Source: Bedellia somnulentella
Lineage: Eukaryota; Arthropoda; Insecta; Lepidoptera; Bedelliidae
DNA length: 64,000 bases
Direction: 5' to 3'
NCBI GenBank assembly: GCA_963576735.1
Contig: OY755176.1
Coordinates: forward strand, 12,695,423 to 12,759,422
The notes beneath the pieces were generated by a model. That model had not been told where the DNA came from and did no database searches. It saw only the letters and a program-made list of their open reading frames with translations. Shown piece after piece: positions 41,531-51,699 of the stretch. How positions within the stretch are numbered: the stretch's first letter is position 1; every line of letters begins with the position of its first letter. A program made the position numbers and the translations under genes.

Positions 41531-44500
41531 GCGAGCAAACACTCAACCTAACAGCGCCAAACCCAATGAAGGAAACAATAAACATAAAATAAAAATAATA
41601 CAAGCAAATCTCCAGCATAGCAGAATAGCTACAGCTACACTCAGACGAGAACTGGAGAAAAATAACAACACCATCGCACTAATACAAAAACCATGGGTGC
41701 GAGACAACAGAATATGTGGACTCAGTAATATTGGAGGTAAGCTAATTCTTAACACAAATATCACAGACCAACCAAGAACATGCATATATGTACCTCAACA
41801 CTACTACACTATGCCTTTATCTCAATTCTGCTCCAGAGATTTAACAACCTTAAGACTCGGGGTCAAGGACGAAGAAGAAGGCACCGCAGACATTATACTA
41901 GCTTCAGTCTACATGCCTGGGGACGCAGACGCAGACTGCCCTCCTACGGAAATGATAGACCTGGTAAAGTATGTAGACACACACAAATACGAAATAATAA
42001 TAGGCGCAGACACCAACGCACATCACCCAATGTGGGGCTGCCCCGACTCAAACAAGAGAGGAGATGAATTATCACTCTACTTACTCACCACTAACCTGAA
42101 CATACTCAACGTAGGCTCAGAACCGACTTGGGTAACATCCAGAGGACAAACCATAGTAGACGCCACTTTTGCCACTAACCAAGCTTTTTCAATGTCCACA
42201 GATTGGAGAGTTTGTACTGAGGTATTATCTTTATCTGATCACAGATGGATATGCTTTAACATCGACTACAACATCAAACCACCAGAGCCACGGCGCAATC
42301 CACGGCGTACCGACAAGACCACTTTCAGAAACCTCGTCGAATCCGAACTAGCAAAACACGAACGAAAGGTAATGAAAGAAGATACCAACCAAATAGACAT
42401 TAACGTAAGTATTCTTACTAATTCCATAATAAATGACAAGTGGTGGAATAAGAAACTAGAAAAACAAAGACAAGAATTACGAAAACTATTCAATAGAGCC
42501 AAGCATATAAGACAACCGCAAGCATGGGACACCTTCAAGGCAGCGCGAGATCAGTACAAAAAAGACACCAGAGCATGCCAAAGGAAAGCATGGAAAGAAT
42601 ACACAGAAACAATCAAAAGAAACAACGAAGCCAACAGAGTTAGGAAAATACTGTCAACCGACGACAGGAAAATCCTGAGCACACTTAAGAAGCCTGATGG
42701 AACATACACAGGTACAGACCAAGAAACGTGTGCAGAACTCCTAAGATCACACTTCCCCGATTGTCACATCGAGAACGAAAGCGAAAACACATGGGAAATA
42801 AATCATACAAAACCCACACCAGAAGACTGGAAAACAGCCAACAAAATAGTCACTGAAGACCACATTCGTTGGGCCATAAACACCTTTGAACCCTTCAAAT
42901 CCCCTGGTTTAGACGGTATAATCCCTGCCTTTCTACAATGGGCGGAGACTAGCATAACACAATGGCTATTAGATATCTTTCAGGCATGCCTCGCGCATCG
43001 ATACATTCCACCCTCTTGGAGGGAAGTGAAAGCCACCTTCATACCAAAACCAGGGAAGACAGACTACAAGCAAGCCAAGTCCTTCAGACCGATAAGCCTA
43101 ACATCTTTCATACTCAAAACACTTGAGAGATTATGCGACAGATATATTAGAGATGGACCACTTAAAGCCAAGCCGCTACACAAAAGACAACATGCCTATA
43201 CTGCAGGCAAATCTACAGAAACAGCTCTACATGAAGTGGTGTCAAAAATAGAAATAGCAATGAGTCAAAAGCTTATGACACTAGCTGTACTTATAGATAT
43301 AGAGGGAGCATTCGACAAGACCACCTTTCAATGCATAAATACAGCACTTAAAAGATACAATATTGACACTACCATGAGAAAATGGATCGGGAACATGCTG
43401 GGACAAAGAGCCGTACAAGTCGAATTAAACGAAGTAACCAGAGCCCGAGTAATGAGAGGATGCCCCCAAGGTGGTGTACTGTCCCCACTCCTCTGGAACC
43501 TAGTGGTAGACGATCTCCTACGGCAACTTAACAACAAGGGATACTATGCCGTCGGCTATGCAGATGACATTGTAATTCTTATAGACGGGCAAAACGAAAA
43601 CACGATATCAAACCAAATGAATCACGCACTTAAAATAGTAGAAAAGTGGTGTGAAGAACAACAGCTCAGCGTGAATCCAAACAAAACAGAAATGATACTC
43701 TTCACGAAAAAGACCAAAATAAACATTTCAGACCCACCAAAACTATTCAACACAACGCTAACTCTATCGAAGACGGTTAAATACCTAGGAGTCACACTAG
43801 ACAGCAAATTGCTATGGAACAAACACTTAGAAAACACAATAAAGAAAGCCACAATAGCACTATGGCAATGTAAAAAGATACTAGGAAAGAACTGGGGTTT
43901 ACACCCACGCATCACACATTGGCTATATACAACAGTAATAAGACCAATTATATCATACGGTGCCCTGGTCTGGTGGCCAAGAACCGTGCTGAGCACATGC
44001 CAAAAAGACCTAGAGAAGGTACAAAGAATGGCATGCATAGCAATATCAGGAGCCATGAAAACAACACCAACAGCTGCTCTACAAGTAATGTTCAACCTGC
44101 CTCCCTTACATCTTTACATACAACAAGAAGCAGCAATGGCCACCATCAGATTAGATCGAAACAAAACATTAAGTAAAGACTCCAGAATACTCGTAAAACA
44201 TACAACAATCATGGCAGAGGCAATGGAATATCAACCCCTTTTGGCAGGGCCATGCGACAGAATACAAAAGAGATACATCTTCAACAAACACTATAAAGTC
44301 AATCTCGAGGAAGAACCAAACGACCACCCCAACATAAAAGAGTTGAGAATATACACAGACGGATCGAAAACAAATGAGGGAACAGGGGCAGGAGCCTTCT
44401 CATACGACCTCAACATCAAGACATACTCAACGCTAGGAAAACACAATAGTGTCTATCAAGCTGAATGTATAGGTCTACTCCTAGCAACAACAGCCATAAT

Positions 44501-45170
44501 AAATAGAAAAGTTGAAAATACAAACATCAGAATACTGTCAGACAGCAAAGCAGTGCTGTACGCTCTGAAAAACAACGAAACCAATAATGGAATCATACTA
44601 CAATGTCACGAGTCACTTGAAAGTATATCCAAGAAAAACAACATCACATTGCAATGGATAAAAGGACACAGTAATTCGCTTGGAAATGACGCGGCCGATG
44701 AACTGGCCCGCAGAGGATCCAGCAACACAATAGAAGGACCGGAACCTATCATACCAATCCCATACAACCAATATCGTACGTGGCTAAGGGAACGAACACA
44801 AGAACAACACAAGGTAATATGGCGCGCCCTCTCAGAATGCCGACAATCCAAAGAAGCAATGCCGAACCTGAATCCACAGCTCACTAGAAGACTCTTGAAC
44901 CTAGACAGGAGAAAACTACGAATGGTTACAGGTATCATAACGGGACACTGCTCACTAAACAAACACTACTTTACACTAGGAATCACAGACAGCCCACTAT
45001 GCAGAGCCTGCATGAAGACAGAAGAGACGGTAAATCATGTAATGTTCGAGTGTAACACCTTGAACGACCAACGCCACACCAACTTGGAAAACACAGGTAG
45101 TATGACAAATCACTTAAAACATATTACACAACTAGTTGACTTCTGGATGGAGCTCGGGTGGATAGAATGA
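41511..45170 (+). CDS. LINE ORF2: endonuclease, reverse transcriptase, RNase H
   Basis: 1219 residues, uninterrupted. The APE-like endonuclease covers residues about 27-250: IIQANLQHS (29-37), IQKPWV (58-63), IGADTNAHH (164-172), D217 and SDH (242-244). At residue 60 the catalytic Glu expected in IQEPW is Lys (AAA, 41688-41690). The RT lies at about 480-760: FRPISLTSFILKTLERL, motif A LIDIEGAFDK (about 593), motif B RGCPQGGVLSPLLWN (about 648), motif C GYADDIVILI (about 681). RNase H is at about 943-1075: IYTDGSK, QAECIGLLLA, ILSDSKAVLYAL, GHSNSLGNDAADELA, so the D-E-D-D set is present. A CCHC-type motif CRAC...H-4-C lies at about 1164-1181. Together these nick the target, copy the RNA and degrade the hybrid. 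The ATG at 41511 sits 20 bases before the ORF1 stop, +1 frame, suggesting termination-reinitiation coupling. Confidence 0.92.
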   Translation: MSLSPTKRANTQPNSAKPNEGNNKHKIKIIQANLQHSRIATATLRRELEKNNNTIALIQKPWVRDNRICGLSNIGGKLILNTNITDQPRTCIYVPQHYYTMPLSQFCSRDLTTLRLGVKDEEEGTADIILASVYMPGDADADCPPTEMIDLVKYVDTHKYEIIIGADTNAHHPMWGCPDSNKRGDELSLYLLTTNLNILNVGSEPTWVTSRGQTIVDATFATNQAFSMSTDWRVCTEVLSLSDHRWICFNIDYNIKPPEPRRNPRRTDKTTFRNLVESELAKHERKVMKEDTNQIDINVSILTNSIINDKWWNKKLEKQRQELRKLFNRAKHIRQPQAWDTFKAARDQYKKDTRACQRKAWKEYTETIKRNNEANRVRKILSTDDRKILSTLKKPDGTYTGTDQETCAELLRSHFPDCHIENESENTWEINHTKPTPEDWKTANKIVTEDHIRWAINTFEPFKSPGLDGIIPAFLQWAETSITQWLLDIFQACLAHRYIPPSWREVKATFIPKPGKTDYKQAKSFRPISLTSFILKTLERLCDRYIRDGPLKAKPLHKRQHAYTAGKSTETALHEVVSKIEIAMSQKLMTLAVLIDIEGAFDKTTFQCINTALKRYNIDTTMRKWIGNMLGQRAVQVELNEVTRARVMRGCPQGGVLSPLLWNLVVDDLLRQLNNKGYYAVGYADDIVILIDGQNENTISNQMNHALKIVEKWCEEQQLSVNPNKTEMILFTKKTKINISDPPKLFNTTLTLSKTVKYLGVTLDSKLLWNKHLENTIKKATIALWQCKKILGKNWGLHPRITHWLYTTVIRPIISYGALVWWPRTVLSTCQKDLEKVQRMACIAISGAMKTTPTAALQVMFNLPPLHLYIQQEAAMATIRLDRNKTLSKDSRILVKHTTIMAEAMEYQPLLAGPCDRIQKRYIFNKHYKVNLEEEPNDHPNIKELRIYTDGSKTNEGTGAGAFSYDLNIKTYSTLGKHNSVYQAECIGLLLATTAIINRKVENTNIRILSDSKAVLYALKNNETNNGIILQCHESLESISKKNNITLQWIKGHSNSLGNDAADELARRGSSNTIEGPEPIIPIPYNQYRTWLRERTQEQHKVIWRALSECRQSKEAMPNLNPQLTRRLLNLDRRKLRMVTGIITGHCSLNKHYFTLGITDSPLCRACMKTEETVNHVMFECNTLNDQRHTNLENTGSMTNHLKHITQLVDFWMELGWIE

Positions 45171-45254
45171 CGGCCGTGGCCCACGTGAAATGGCCCTGTA
45201 GTGACCAATTGCGGAAACCATTTATCTAATCTATCTATCTATCTACCTCAAGTT

Positions 45255-45913
45255 ACGTTTAATTTTTGTGTATAAACATTTTCAGCATTGAATTCGTAGA
45301 TTTTACGTGATGTGCGCACAAACAAACATATAAACAGACAAACAGACAAAAATTAAAAAAAATATGGAAATGGGTTCTGTTACTTATCTGTTCACACACT
45401 GGCTATTTTTTTTTTCAATTTCTTCAATGTACAAAAATGACTTTTCTATAGATTTATTATATGTATAGATTTACTTTTTAATTGACTAATTGGTTTGTGC
45501 ATTTCATTATTGAGCCTACAGCTGCTAATTGCTGCCCGACTTGTTTTCGAGCATAATTTTGGCTAATTGCAGTTGCACTCGGCACCGCGCCAACCGGCCG
45601 GAGTGCCCGGAAGGAACACGCTTTTACCTTAAATCAGGAAGTTTTCACAAGTTGTGCTGATTTAATTTGTTTACCAGACAATCTGAACTAATCGGCCCCG
45701 ACGAACTGAGTAAACTGAACGAGAATTTTAAATAGATTCTTTTGATCATACCTTTTAGGTGTTTTCTTTGCGTTTGTTTCTGAACGAAGAAAAACAAAGC
45801 TTAAGTTGGATTTTTGCGGGTCGCCAGCAGTTAAAAGTTTTATGACTGCCGCCGGGGCTGAGAGCAAAGAGTCACGAATTTAAATAAAAACTCTGTACAG
45901 ACCGAAATGATGT
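45255..45913. other. Right part of the old repeat, then gene-free DNA
   Basis: 45255-45355 continues the transposon-like sequence split by the LINE (CAGACAAACAGACAAAAATT). 45530-45640 is a GC-richer unique patch (GCACCGCGCCAACCGGCCGG). No gene. Confidence 0.4.
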
Positions 45914-46299
45914 ACAGATACAACCGTGATAGCCTAGTGGGTAGAACACTCGGTTAACGTGCAAACGACTAGTGTTCAAATCCTGGGTCGGGCCTACACC
46001 AATTTGTCTTTTCTAAAGACATATGTGTGGTTAATTTATCATGGTTGTTAACGGTGAGGGAAAACATCGTGAGGAAACCCACATGGCTGAGTTGTACTTA
46101 GTCATGTGACAGTGTATTCGTACAAAACGGCGATAGGCTTGCCCCCTATCACGTGAGTACACTGTCCATGCAAAACGTGGGTACTCTGAACACCAGGTGA
46201 CAAAGTCACGTGATGTTCAGAAGTATTAGTACCTCTGCCAACCCCTTCGGGGATATTCGGCGTGAACGTTTATGCTTATGCTATTATGCGAAATGATGT
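45903..46299 (+). repeat. Full-length SINE-B with 11-bp target duplication
   Basis: Element 45914-46288 (375 bp) between CGAAATGATGT at 45903-45913 and 46289-46299. The head is tRNA-like: A-box region GATAGCCTAGTGGGTAG and B box GTTCAAATCC, ending near TGGGTCGGG. The body runs GGCCTACACCAATTTGTC, GAGGAAACCCACATGGCTG, GGGTACTCTGAACACCAGG, CCAACCCCTTCGGGGATATT, and it ends GGCGTGAACGTTTATG plus degenerate TTATG units. Reference copy for the family in this window. Confidence 0.88.
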
Positions 46300-46512
46300 G
46301 AGTTGTACAGCTACTTCTTACGCGTCCCCTCTTTTTATTTGTTTCACTCCGCTGAGACTTTTTGCTAAAATTTCGTTTATACAAAATATGTGATAAATGA
46401 AAAATTTATGTATCAAAATAACTAGAGAATTTCCTACGGACACGGACCTACTGGTGGTCACAGACTGACTACCAATGGATGTGCCGAAACGTGGGGCAAC
46501 GTCGGGCGTCGG

Positions 46513-46695
46513 GTTGCTGTGTCGTGTTGGCTAAAAAGAGCACTATACCGTTTCTTCTCGTGGGTGTACGGAAGAGGCGACTAAGGGTATTGGGGCTTTT
46601 TCATGGTCTTTTGGGTGATGCGGTCGGAGACCCATATCACCAATAACTTTATTTTACCATCTTTTCCCCACTTATCTCTCAAAAGTGGCTATACA
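46513..46695 (+). repeat. SINE-A copy, 3'-truncated
   Basis: GCTGTGTCGTGTTGGCTAAA to CAAAAGTGGCTA; diverged; no tail. Confidence 0.75.
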
Positions 46696-46994
46696 CCAAA
46701 ATCTGGTTGTTAAAACTTGGACCAAACGAAAATGTTATTTTTATCCAAACCTTTACCCACTTCAAAGATAATGAAGTGAATATTTACTTTAAGGCTTCAT
46801 CAAAGAAAACAGCGAAGGGACTATAAACAATTTGATGAGATCCATTTCCCGTAGACATAAAAGTAAATGACAATAAGTTTATTGTCAAAGGTCTCTGGCG
46901 AGGTAAGCGACAAAGATAAATGTTAACCACAAATTATTTTTACACTTTAGGACTTCTGTTTAACCTTAGTGTAGGTTAATAATAACCAAACAAT
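46696..46994. other. Gene-free stretch
   Basis: Nothing recognised. Confidence 0.4.
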
Positions 46995-47334
46995 ATATTA
47001 CAAGTTAAACTCTTACTACAAACTCTGACAGAGAACTAAAGTGGCCGACGTAGCTCATCGGATCAGCAAGTTGAAGTGGCAGTGGGCTGGTCACATCTGC
47101 CGAAGAACCGATAACCGCTGGGGAAGACGAGTTCTCGAGTGGAGACCACGCACTGGCAGACGCAGTGTGGGGCGCCCTCCAGCCCGCTGGACCGACGACC
47201 TAAAGCAGGTGGCCGGGAGTGGTTGGATGAGGCTGGCCGAGGATAGGAAGAGGTGGCGCGCCATGGGAGATGCCTATGTCCAGCAGTGGACGAGTGTGGG
47301 CTGATGATGATGATATTACAAGTTAAACTCTTAC
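46995..47334 (+). mobile_element. 5'-truncated RTE LINE tail with perfect 22-bp target duplication
   Basis: The insert 47017-47312 (296 bp) is bounded by a perfect 22-bp direct repeat (46995-47016 and 47313-47334; core ACAAGTTAAACTCTTAC). It ends immediately after the ORF with TGATGATGATG. A perfect duplication marks a young insertion. Confidence 0.92.
47032..47304 (+). pseudogene. C-terminal fragment of RTE reverse transcriptase ORF
   Basis: About 90 residues in frame: RISKLKWQWAGHICRRTD, NRWGRRVLEWRPRTGRRSVG, RPPARWTDDLKQVAGSGW and AYVQQWTSVG before TGA. I recognise this as the typical end of lepidopteran RTE-type LINE proteins, which run straight into a TGA-repeat tail. An in-frame TGA at 47026-47028 closes it upstream, at the truncation edge. 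No RT catalytic motif is present. This is a different RTE lineage from the (TATG)n-tailed one. Confidence 0.88.
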
Positions 47335-49744
47335 GTCATACTCTTAGTTAGCGTCGTCTGAAGAACTAGGGATAGAACGGAAAATTATACTTAAAACAAT
47401 TAATTATGTTATTTTGTGCCTCTGCCTCTGCCCTTTGGGGGTATGCAGGTGTTTTTGAAAAAGCAGCCTGTTGTTTAATACAACTGATAATACAAATATA
47501 CATAAGAGTATATTGAATTCCTAATATCTAAATACATTTTAAAATTAATATTTAAGAACGTTTTACGCAGAGCAAGTAAATATTGTTAATATAGAGCCTT
47601 AATCTGAAGAGTTGAGTTGCCATATAATATGAAAATAAGCAACATACACCAGTTCACGAGTATCACTCGCTACGATGAAGTATTAAATACGTGACCTTCT
47701 ACGGTAAGCTCCTTGCTTGATACTTGAAACATATGATTTATATGTAATTACAAAACACAAAGATTGGATAAAATATATCCGAGCGGATAATTCAAGCATT
47801 GGGAATTTGGATATTTCAACATGATATTTTGTAAGGATTGTACACAATAACAAAGTTTTTTCTAGACTACATTTTATATGAGATATTTGGAAACAGTATT
47901 GGGTATCATTTTGTATTTAAAATGAACCATTTCCACTGTTTATCAACCTACAGATAAGTTGGCAGGTCCTTAATGCCTACATTTATCTAAAACATACAAT
48001 GAATTGTATGATATCAAATTTAAATGAATAACGGTTTAGCCCTTACTGGTTATTATTTCTTCAATCAAACTTAAAAGGTCTTAAGATACGGTCTAATCCA
48101 GGGTTTCATATCAATAATATTTATATTCTAATGCTGCCGTACCCGTAGACTAATCAGATTAATCATATTTTTGCTCTTTTAAAAAGGTTATCGCAAAGCG
48201 GCAGAGCCACATTTGGATCATCATTTGGGACTCTGGTAATTTAATATGTCGTTTTTTTATTACATTTAAGATTCGGACTTAGGAAATAATCTACTATTTT
48301 CATCTAAATTCTATTACTTTATTCTATGATATAAATATAAAAAGTTTGTCATTGCAATACATAATTACATTTATATTACTCTTAGGATTAATTGTGACCA
48401 ATCGTTACGTGGTGGGTTCTATCTTTTAATGTTAAAATGCGCATCTCAACGTTCCTGCTACCCGTATCACCCGTGTACATAAAACCTGCCTCTCTTCAAA
48501 GTAGCCCAAAATGCTTCCGTTCAATGAAACGCACAAAAAGAATCATTAATTGCCGTTCGTGCTCCAGAATACTGATAGATGTTCGAGGCACTGCTCGCCG
48601 CCGAACGCCTTTTGAAACACAAAGTGCTATTAGAGCTTTGGCGAATAAGAACAGTATAAAGTTTCCCAGCAGAATATGCTTTGAAAATTGAGATCGAAAT
48701 AAAGCGAACACCTTTTATATTGCTATCGTCGCGGTTCCCAAGTAGCTGTTGAATATGCAGATTATAGGGATTTGATACAGCGCTGTCCCGGCGAGACGGA
48801 ACGACTAAATTTATTTGTTTACGACTTTATTTCAAACCGGCGATCTGTATGAGTTACAATCTAAACTTTGTCTTCTACAAAGCTATTGCAACATGGAACC
48901 AATTTCATTATAAATAAATATTTGCTACGGAAAAATGGAGCTACAAATATCGCTACAAAGCAAGAACTTGAGCTTAAACCTCACGGGTATTTTATGTAAT
49001 TTTCCGCTGATTAATTTACCCGCTCGTGCACAATTTAAACAACACCTGTTCCCGCCAGGACCACAAAATATCGTGGTACGTAACCTAAACACAGATGTTA
49101 TTTATAATAAATGAAACGATTTATTTGGTAAATGTGGACCTTTTCCATTGTGCGGAGTTTTTGCAGCGTCGAGTTCTCGCGAGCGCGGCGAGCGCGGCCT
49201 GGCGATCACTTCGCCGGCTTGTTTTGATAACGGAGCCGTGACATTGTTATCTCGTTTGATGAATGGACTTTCTGTTACAAATGGACGCAGTTATTTTACT
49301 AGTGAACCGTCTTTCGACCCCAGCCCAATGACCCGCTTTTCCTCCCATCAAATGCATTCAAGGATTCGTTCATCTATATTAATAAAGAGGAATAATATTA
49401 TTTATCCTCAATTCCTTTCGAAGTTGTATTAAAGTTATTTCTGACTGGCATGAAATGTTATAACAACGGCTTTTAGCAAGAAATATGTCCGTTATTTTCC
49501 TTATTTTGCTCGGTAGTCGATATTTATAAATCTTGTATTAATAAACTGAAGCTAGTAGAAATATGATCTATGTAATAATATTCCACATTCAATATTACAG
49601 GAAATCTTTAGCAAATAGATGCAAAAATCGTAGTTTCAAATGAGAAAGTCAACGTCTACTGCGGCGTATAACTTGCATAAGTTTCGTGTTTTTTTTTAAT
49701 TTTCCATTTATATCTTTTATATGTTTTACTTATTTATTTTTATT
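47335..49744. other. Gene-free region with two GC-richer unique patches
   Basis: No gene. The open frame at 48437-48691 (84 codons, ATG in AAAATGCGC) is not repeat-derived but shows no domain. 49148-49290 is GC-rich (CTCGCGAGCGCGGCGAGCG) and unique. The rest is AT-rich. Confidence 0.4.
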
Positions 49745-49747
49745 TTT

Positions 49748-49970
49748 TATCTTGGTTGTTAACGGAGAGGGTAAACAACGTGAGGAAACCCACATGACTA
49801 AGTTGTATTTGTATGTATTGTATGTGACAGTGTATTCATACAAAGTGGCGATAGACCTACCAATAGGGATCACGTGAGTATACTGTCCGAGCAAAACGTG
49901 GTTAATGTCACGTGATGTTCAGAAGTGCCTCTGCCAACCCTTTCGGGGATATACGGCGTGGATGTTTGAA
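49748..49970 (+). repeat. SINE-B copy, 5'-truncated
   Basis: GGTTGTTAACGGAGAGGG, GTGAGGAAACCCACATGAC, GGGATCACGTGAGTATACTG, CCTTTCGGGGATATACGGC. The middle is partly deleted. Confidence 0.75.
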
Positions 49971-50055
49971 TTTTAATGAGTTAAAATGTCCAGCAGTGTA
50001 TTTCTAATGGCTGAGAGAAGGCAAATGTTTTTTTTTTACAACCCTTAATTAATAG

Positions 50056-50700
50056 TTGTACTTATATTTACTTTTTACTTACTTGTCTGAGAATTTATAT
50101 AGTAATACTAATATTAATAAATTTCTTCGCTTAATTCCGCTAAATAATACCTGCAGTCTTCATGCAACATGCACTGTGCACCGCCCGCCCTTCCACTTAC
50201 AAGAAATCGAAAAGCAGACAATGCACCACACACACACCCGCAAGCGAAAGACGCTTAAAGGCTTTGGTATTAAAGTTGCGTTCAGAACAAACAATAGTTT
50301 GAAACGTTATTTATGTAATCAAAAAGAGAAATTAGATAAACACAGACAATCTGGTGTTTACAAAATTGTTTGTCCTGAATGCAACAGCGTCTATATTGGG
50401 CAAACTGGTAGAAGTTTTCTAACAAGATACGGGGAGCACGTGGCAGCATTCAGAAACGACCATCCAGAAAGGTCTCACTTTGTGAAACATCTATTGGATA
50501 CTGGACACGTTCTCCCCGATAATCATAATCTGGAGATTTTACATACTTGTAATAAGGGATTAAGATTATGTCTTTTAGAGAAACTTGAAATCTCCAGATA
50601 TGATAATGATAATTCCGTTGCACTGCTGAATGAACAGCTGGGCTACACCGTTTCCCCACTTTTGACATTTTTTTCCAATAATATAGTCACTCGTCATTGA
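50056..50700 (+). CDS. Penelope-like element C-terminus with GIY-YIG endonuclease
   Basis: 214-codon frame; the first ~60 codons are terminal-repeat sequence, and homology starts at about KGFGIKVAFRTNNSLKRYL. The GIY-YIG nuclease follows: GVYKIVCPECNSVYIGQTGR (about residues 112-131; CPEC is the Cys pair often inserted in Penelope enzymes), then FLTRYGEHVAAF and HFVKHLLDTGH with the R/H residues. It ends with LLEKLEISRY, LLNEQLGYTVSPLLTFF and a TGA at 50698-50700. Open throughout the domain. The upstream RT is absent, so this is a 5'-truncated copy. In a full element this nuclease makes the nick that primes reverse transcription. Confidence 0.85.
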   Translation: MYLYLLFTYLSENLYSNTNINKFLRLIPLNNTCSLHATCTVHRPPFHLQEIEKQTMHHTHTRKRKTLKGFGIKVAFRTNNSLKRYLCNQKEKLDKHRQSGVYKIVCPECNSVYIGQTGRSFLTRYGEHVAAFRNDHPERSHFVKHLLDTGHVLPDNHNLEILHTCNKGLRLCLLEKLEISRYDNDNSVALLNEQLGYTVSPLLTFFSNNIVTRH

Positions 50701-51005
50701 TGTTCTTTGGGTGGGGGAGTGGGGAGCCTGGCCTATAAATATAACCGCAAAATCGTATGACCGGCACTCGTTGGTCAGCTGCCGAACTGTCTACTAACTG
50801 CTCGTCAATGACTCGTGTTGAGTCGAAACGCGTCGCATGTTTGTGGTTGCCTGTGGTTTTCGCTTGCGGGTGTGTGTGTGGTGCATTGTCTGCTTTTCGA
50901 TTTCTTGTAAGTGGAAGGGCGGGCGGTGCACAGTACATGTTGCATGAAGACTGCAGGTATTATTTAGCGGAATTAAGCGAAGAAATTTATTAATATTAGT
51001 ATTGC
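50101..51005 (+). mobile_element. Penelope-like element fragment between 148-bp inverted terminal repeats
   Basis: Left arm 50101-50249 and right arm 50858-51005 are inverted repeats, nearly identical (AATACTAATATTAATAAATT, CCTGCAGTCTTCATGCAACA, CGCCCGCCCTTCCACTTAC, TCGAAAAGCAGACAATGCAC). Between them lie the C-terminal GIY-YIG coding part and a promoter-like block (TATAAATATAACC at about 50736, and a hammerhead-like motif at 50810-50834). Penelope elements are known for long terminal repeats that may be inverted and for hammerhead motifs, which matches this layout. The RT part is missing. Confidence 0.82.
50701..50857 (+). promoter_or_regulatory. Penelope terminal-repeat promoter-like block with hammerhead-like motif
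   Basis: GCCTATAAATATAACCGC at 50731-50748 is a TATA-like box. At 50810-50834 a hairpin GACTC-GTGTT-GAGTC is followed directly by GAAAC and GCGTC, as stem II, the GAAA box and the cleavage-side GTC of a hammerhead ribozyme would be. The CUGANGA box expected before the hairpin is not intact (CGTCAAT instead). Function is therefore uncertain. Confidence 0.4.
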
Positions 51006-51699
51006 TATGGATTTCCGCAAAGTAACGCCTGATTCAATCCAATAATTTATATAGTGTTTGCACTTGCTACCTATGTGAAGCTGGGGCGGTCCAATGGTAT
51101 TTAATCAGTGTATAGGGACGGGTTGATTGTCAATAGATTTATTTTTAAAGTAAATTTTATTATGAATTTATGGTAAAACATCATCAATGCCTATCACAGT
51201 AGCCTGAAACCGCGCTCTCCAACCTATTTTCTACTACTACTGAACCGATTGCTTTGAAATTTTGCAGACGTATAGTTGATTTGATTAAATAAAAGGGTAC
51301 TTTTTACCCCGGAAAAAAATATGTTCCCAAGGGAAAACAAAAATATTGTTTGCTTGCTAGATGGATTGGAGATGGCGCTGTGTGTCGTTTATAACAAAGT
51401 AATATGTTGCAAACGAATAAAAACATGTAAATATGGAATCTAAATGATACGATGATGAATCCTCGAAAATAAGGAATACGCAAGGGTTCCCGCAGGAGCA
51501 TCAAAAAACCTTAACTCATATATGGCTCAACATATTGCAGCGATTATGTTTTTCTTCGATTGACTTCATATCAGACTCTTCGTTAATGGTCATTTTCGAA
51601 AGATGAAGGGGTTTCATCCATTTTCATCAAAATAAATGTACATTTAAATGACAAATTTGTTTGTCAATAGTAATACTAATATAAAATATAGCGTAATAA
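51006..51699. other. Gene-free stretch with transposon-like scrap
   Basis: 51200-51330 (CTACTACTGAACCGATTGC, TTTGAAATTTTGCAGACG) resembles common lepidopteran transposon text. No gene. Confidence 0.4.

Larger units (their letters stand above)
40337..45254 (+). mobile_element. LOA-clade-like LINE, young, 11-bp target duplication
   Basis: Element 40348-45243 (4896 bp) lies between TACCTCAAGTT at 40337-40347 and 45244-45254. It holds ORF1 and ORF2 in the same direction with a 20-base overlap, a short 3' UTR (45171-45225) and an (ATCT)n tail. The endonuclease phrasing (QANLQHS, IQ-PW, GADTNAHH, SDHRW) and the RNase H domain fit the LOA group of the I superfamily best; R1 or I clade membership is less likely. 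The left end falls inside an open ORF1 with no upstream ATG, so the copy is slightly 5'-truncated. Both ORFs have no stops. Confidence 0.88.
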
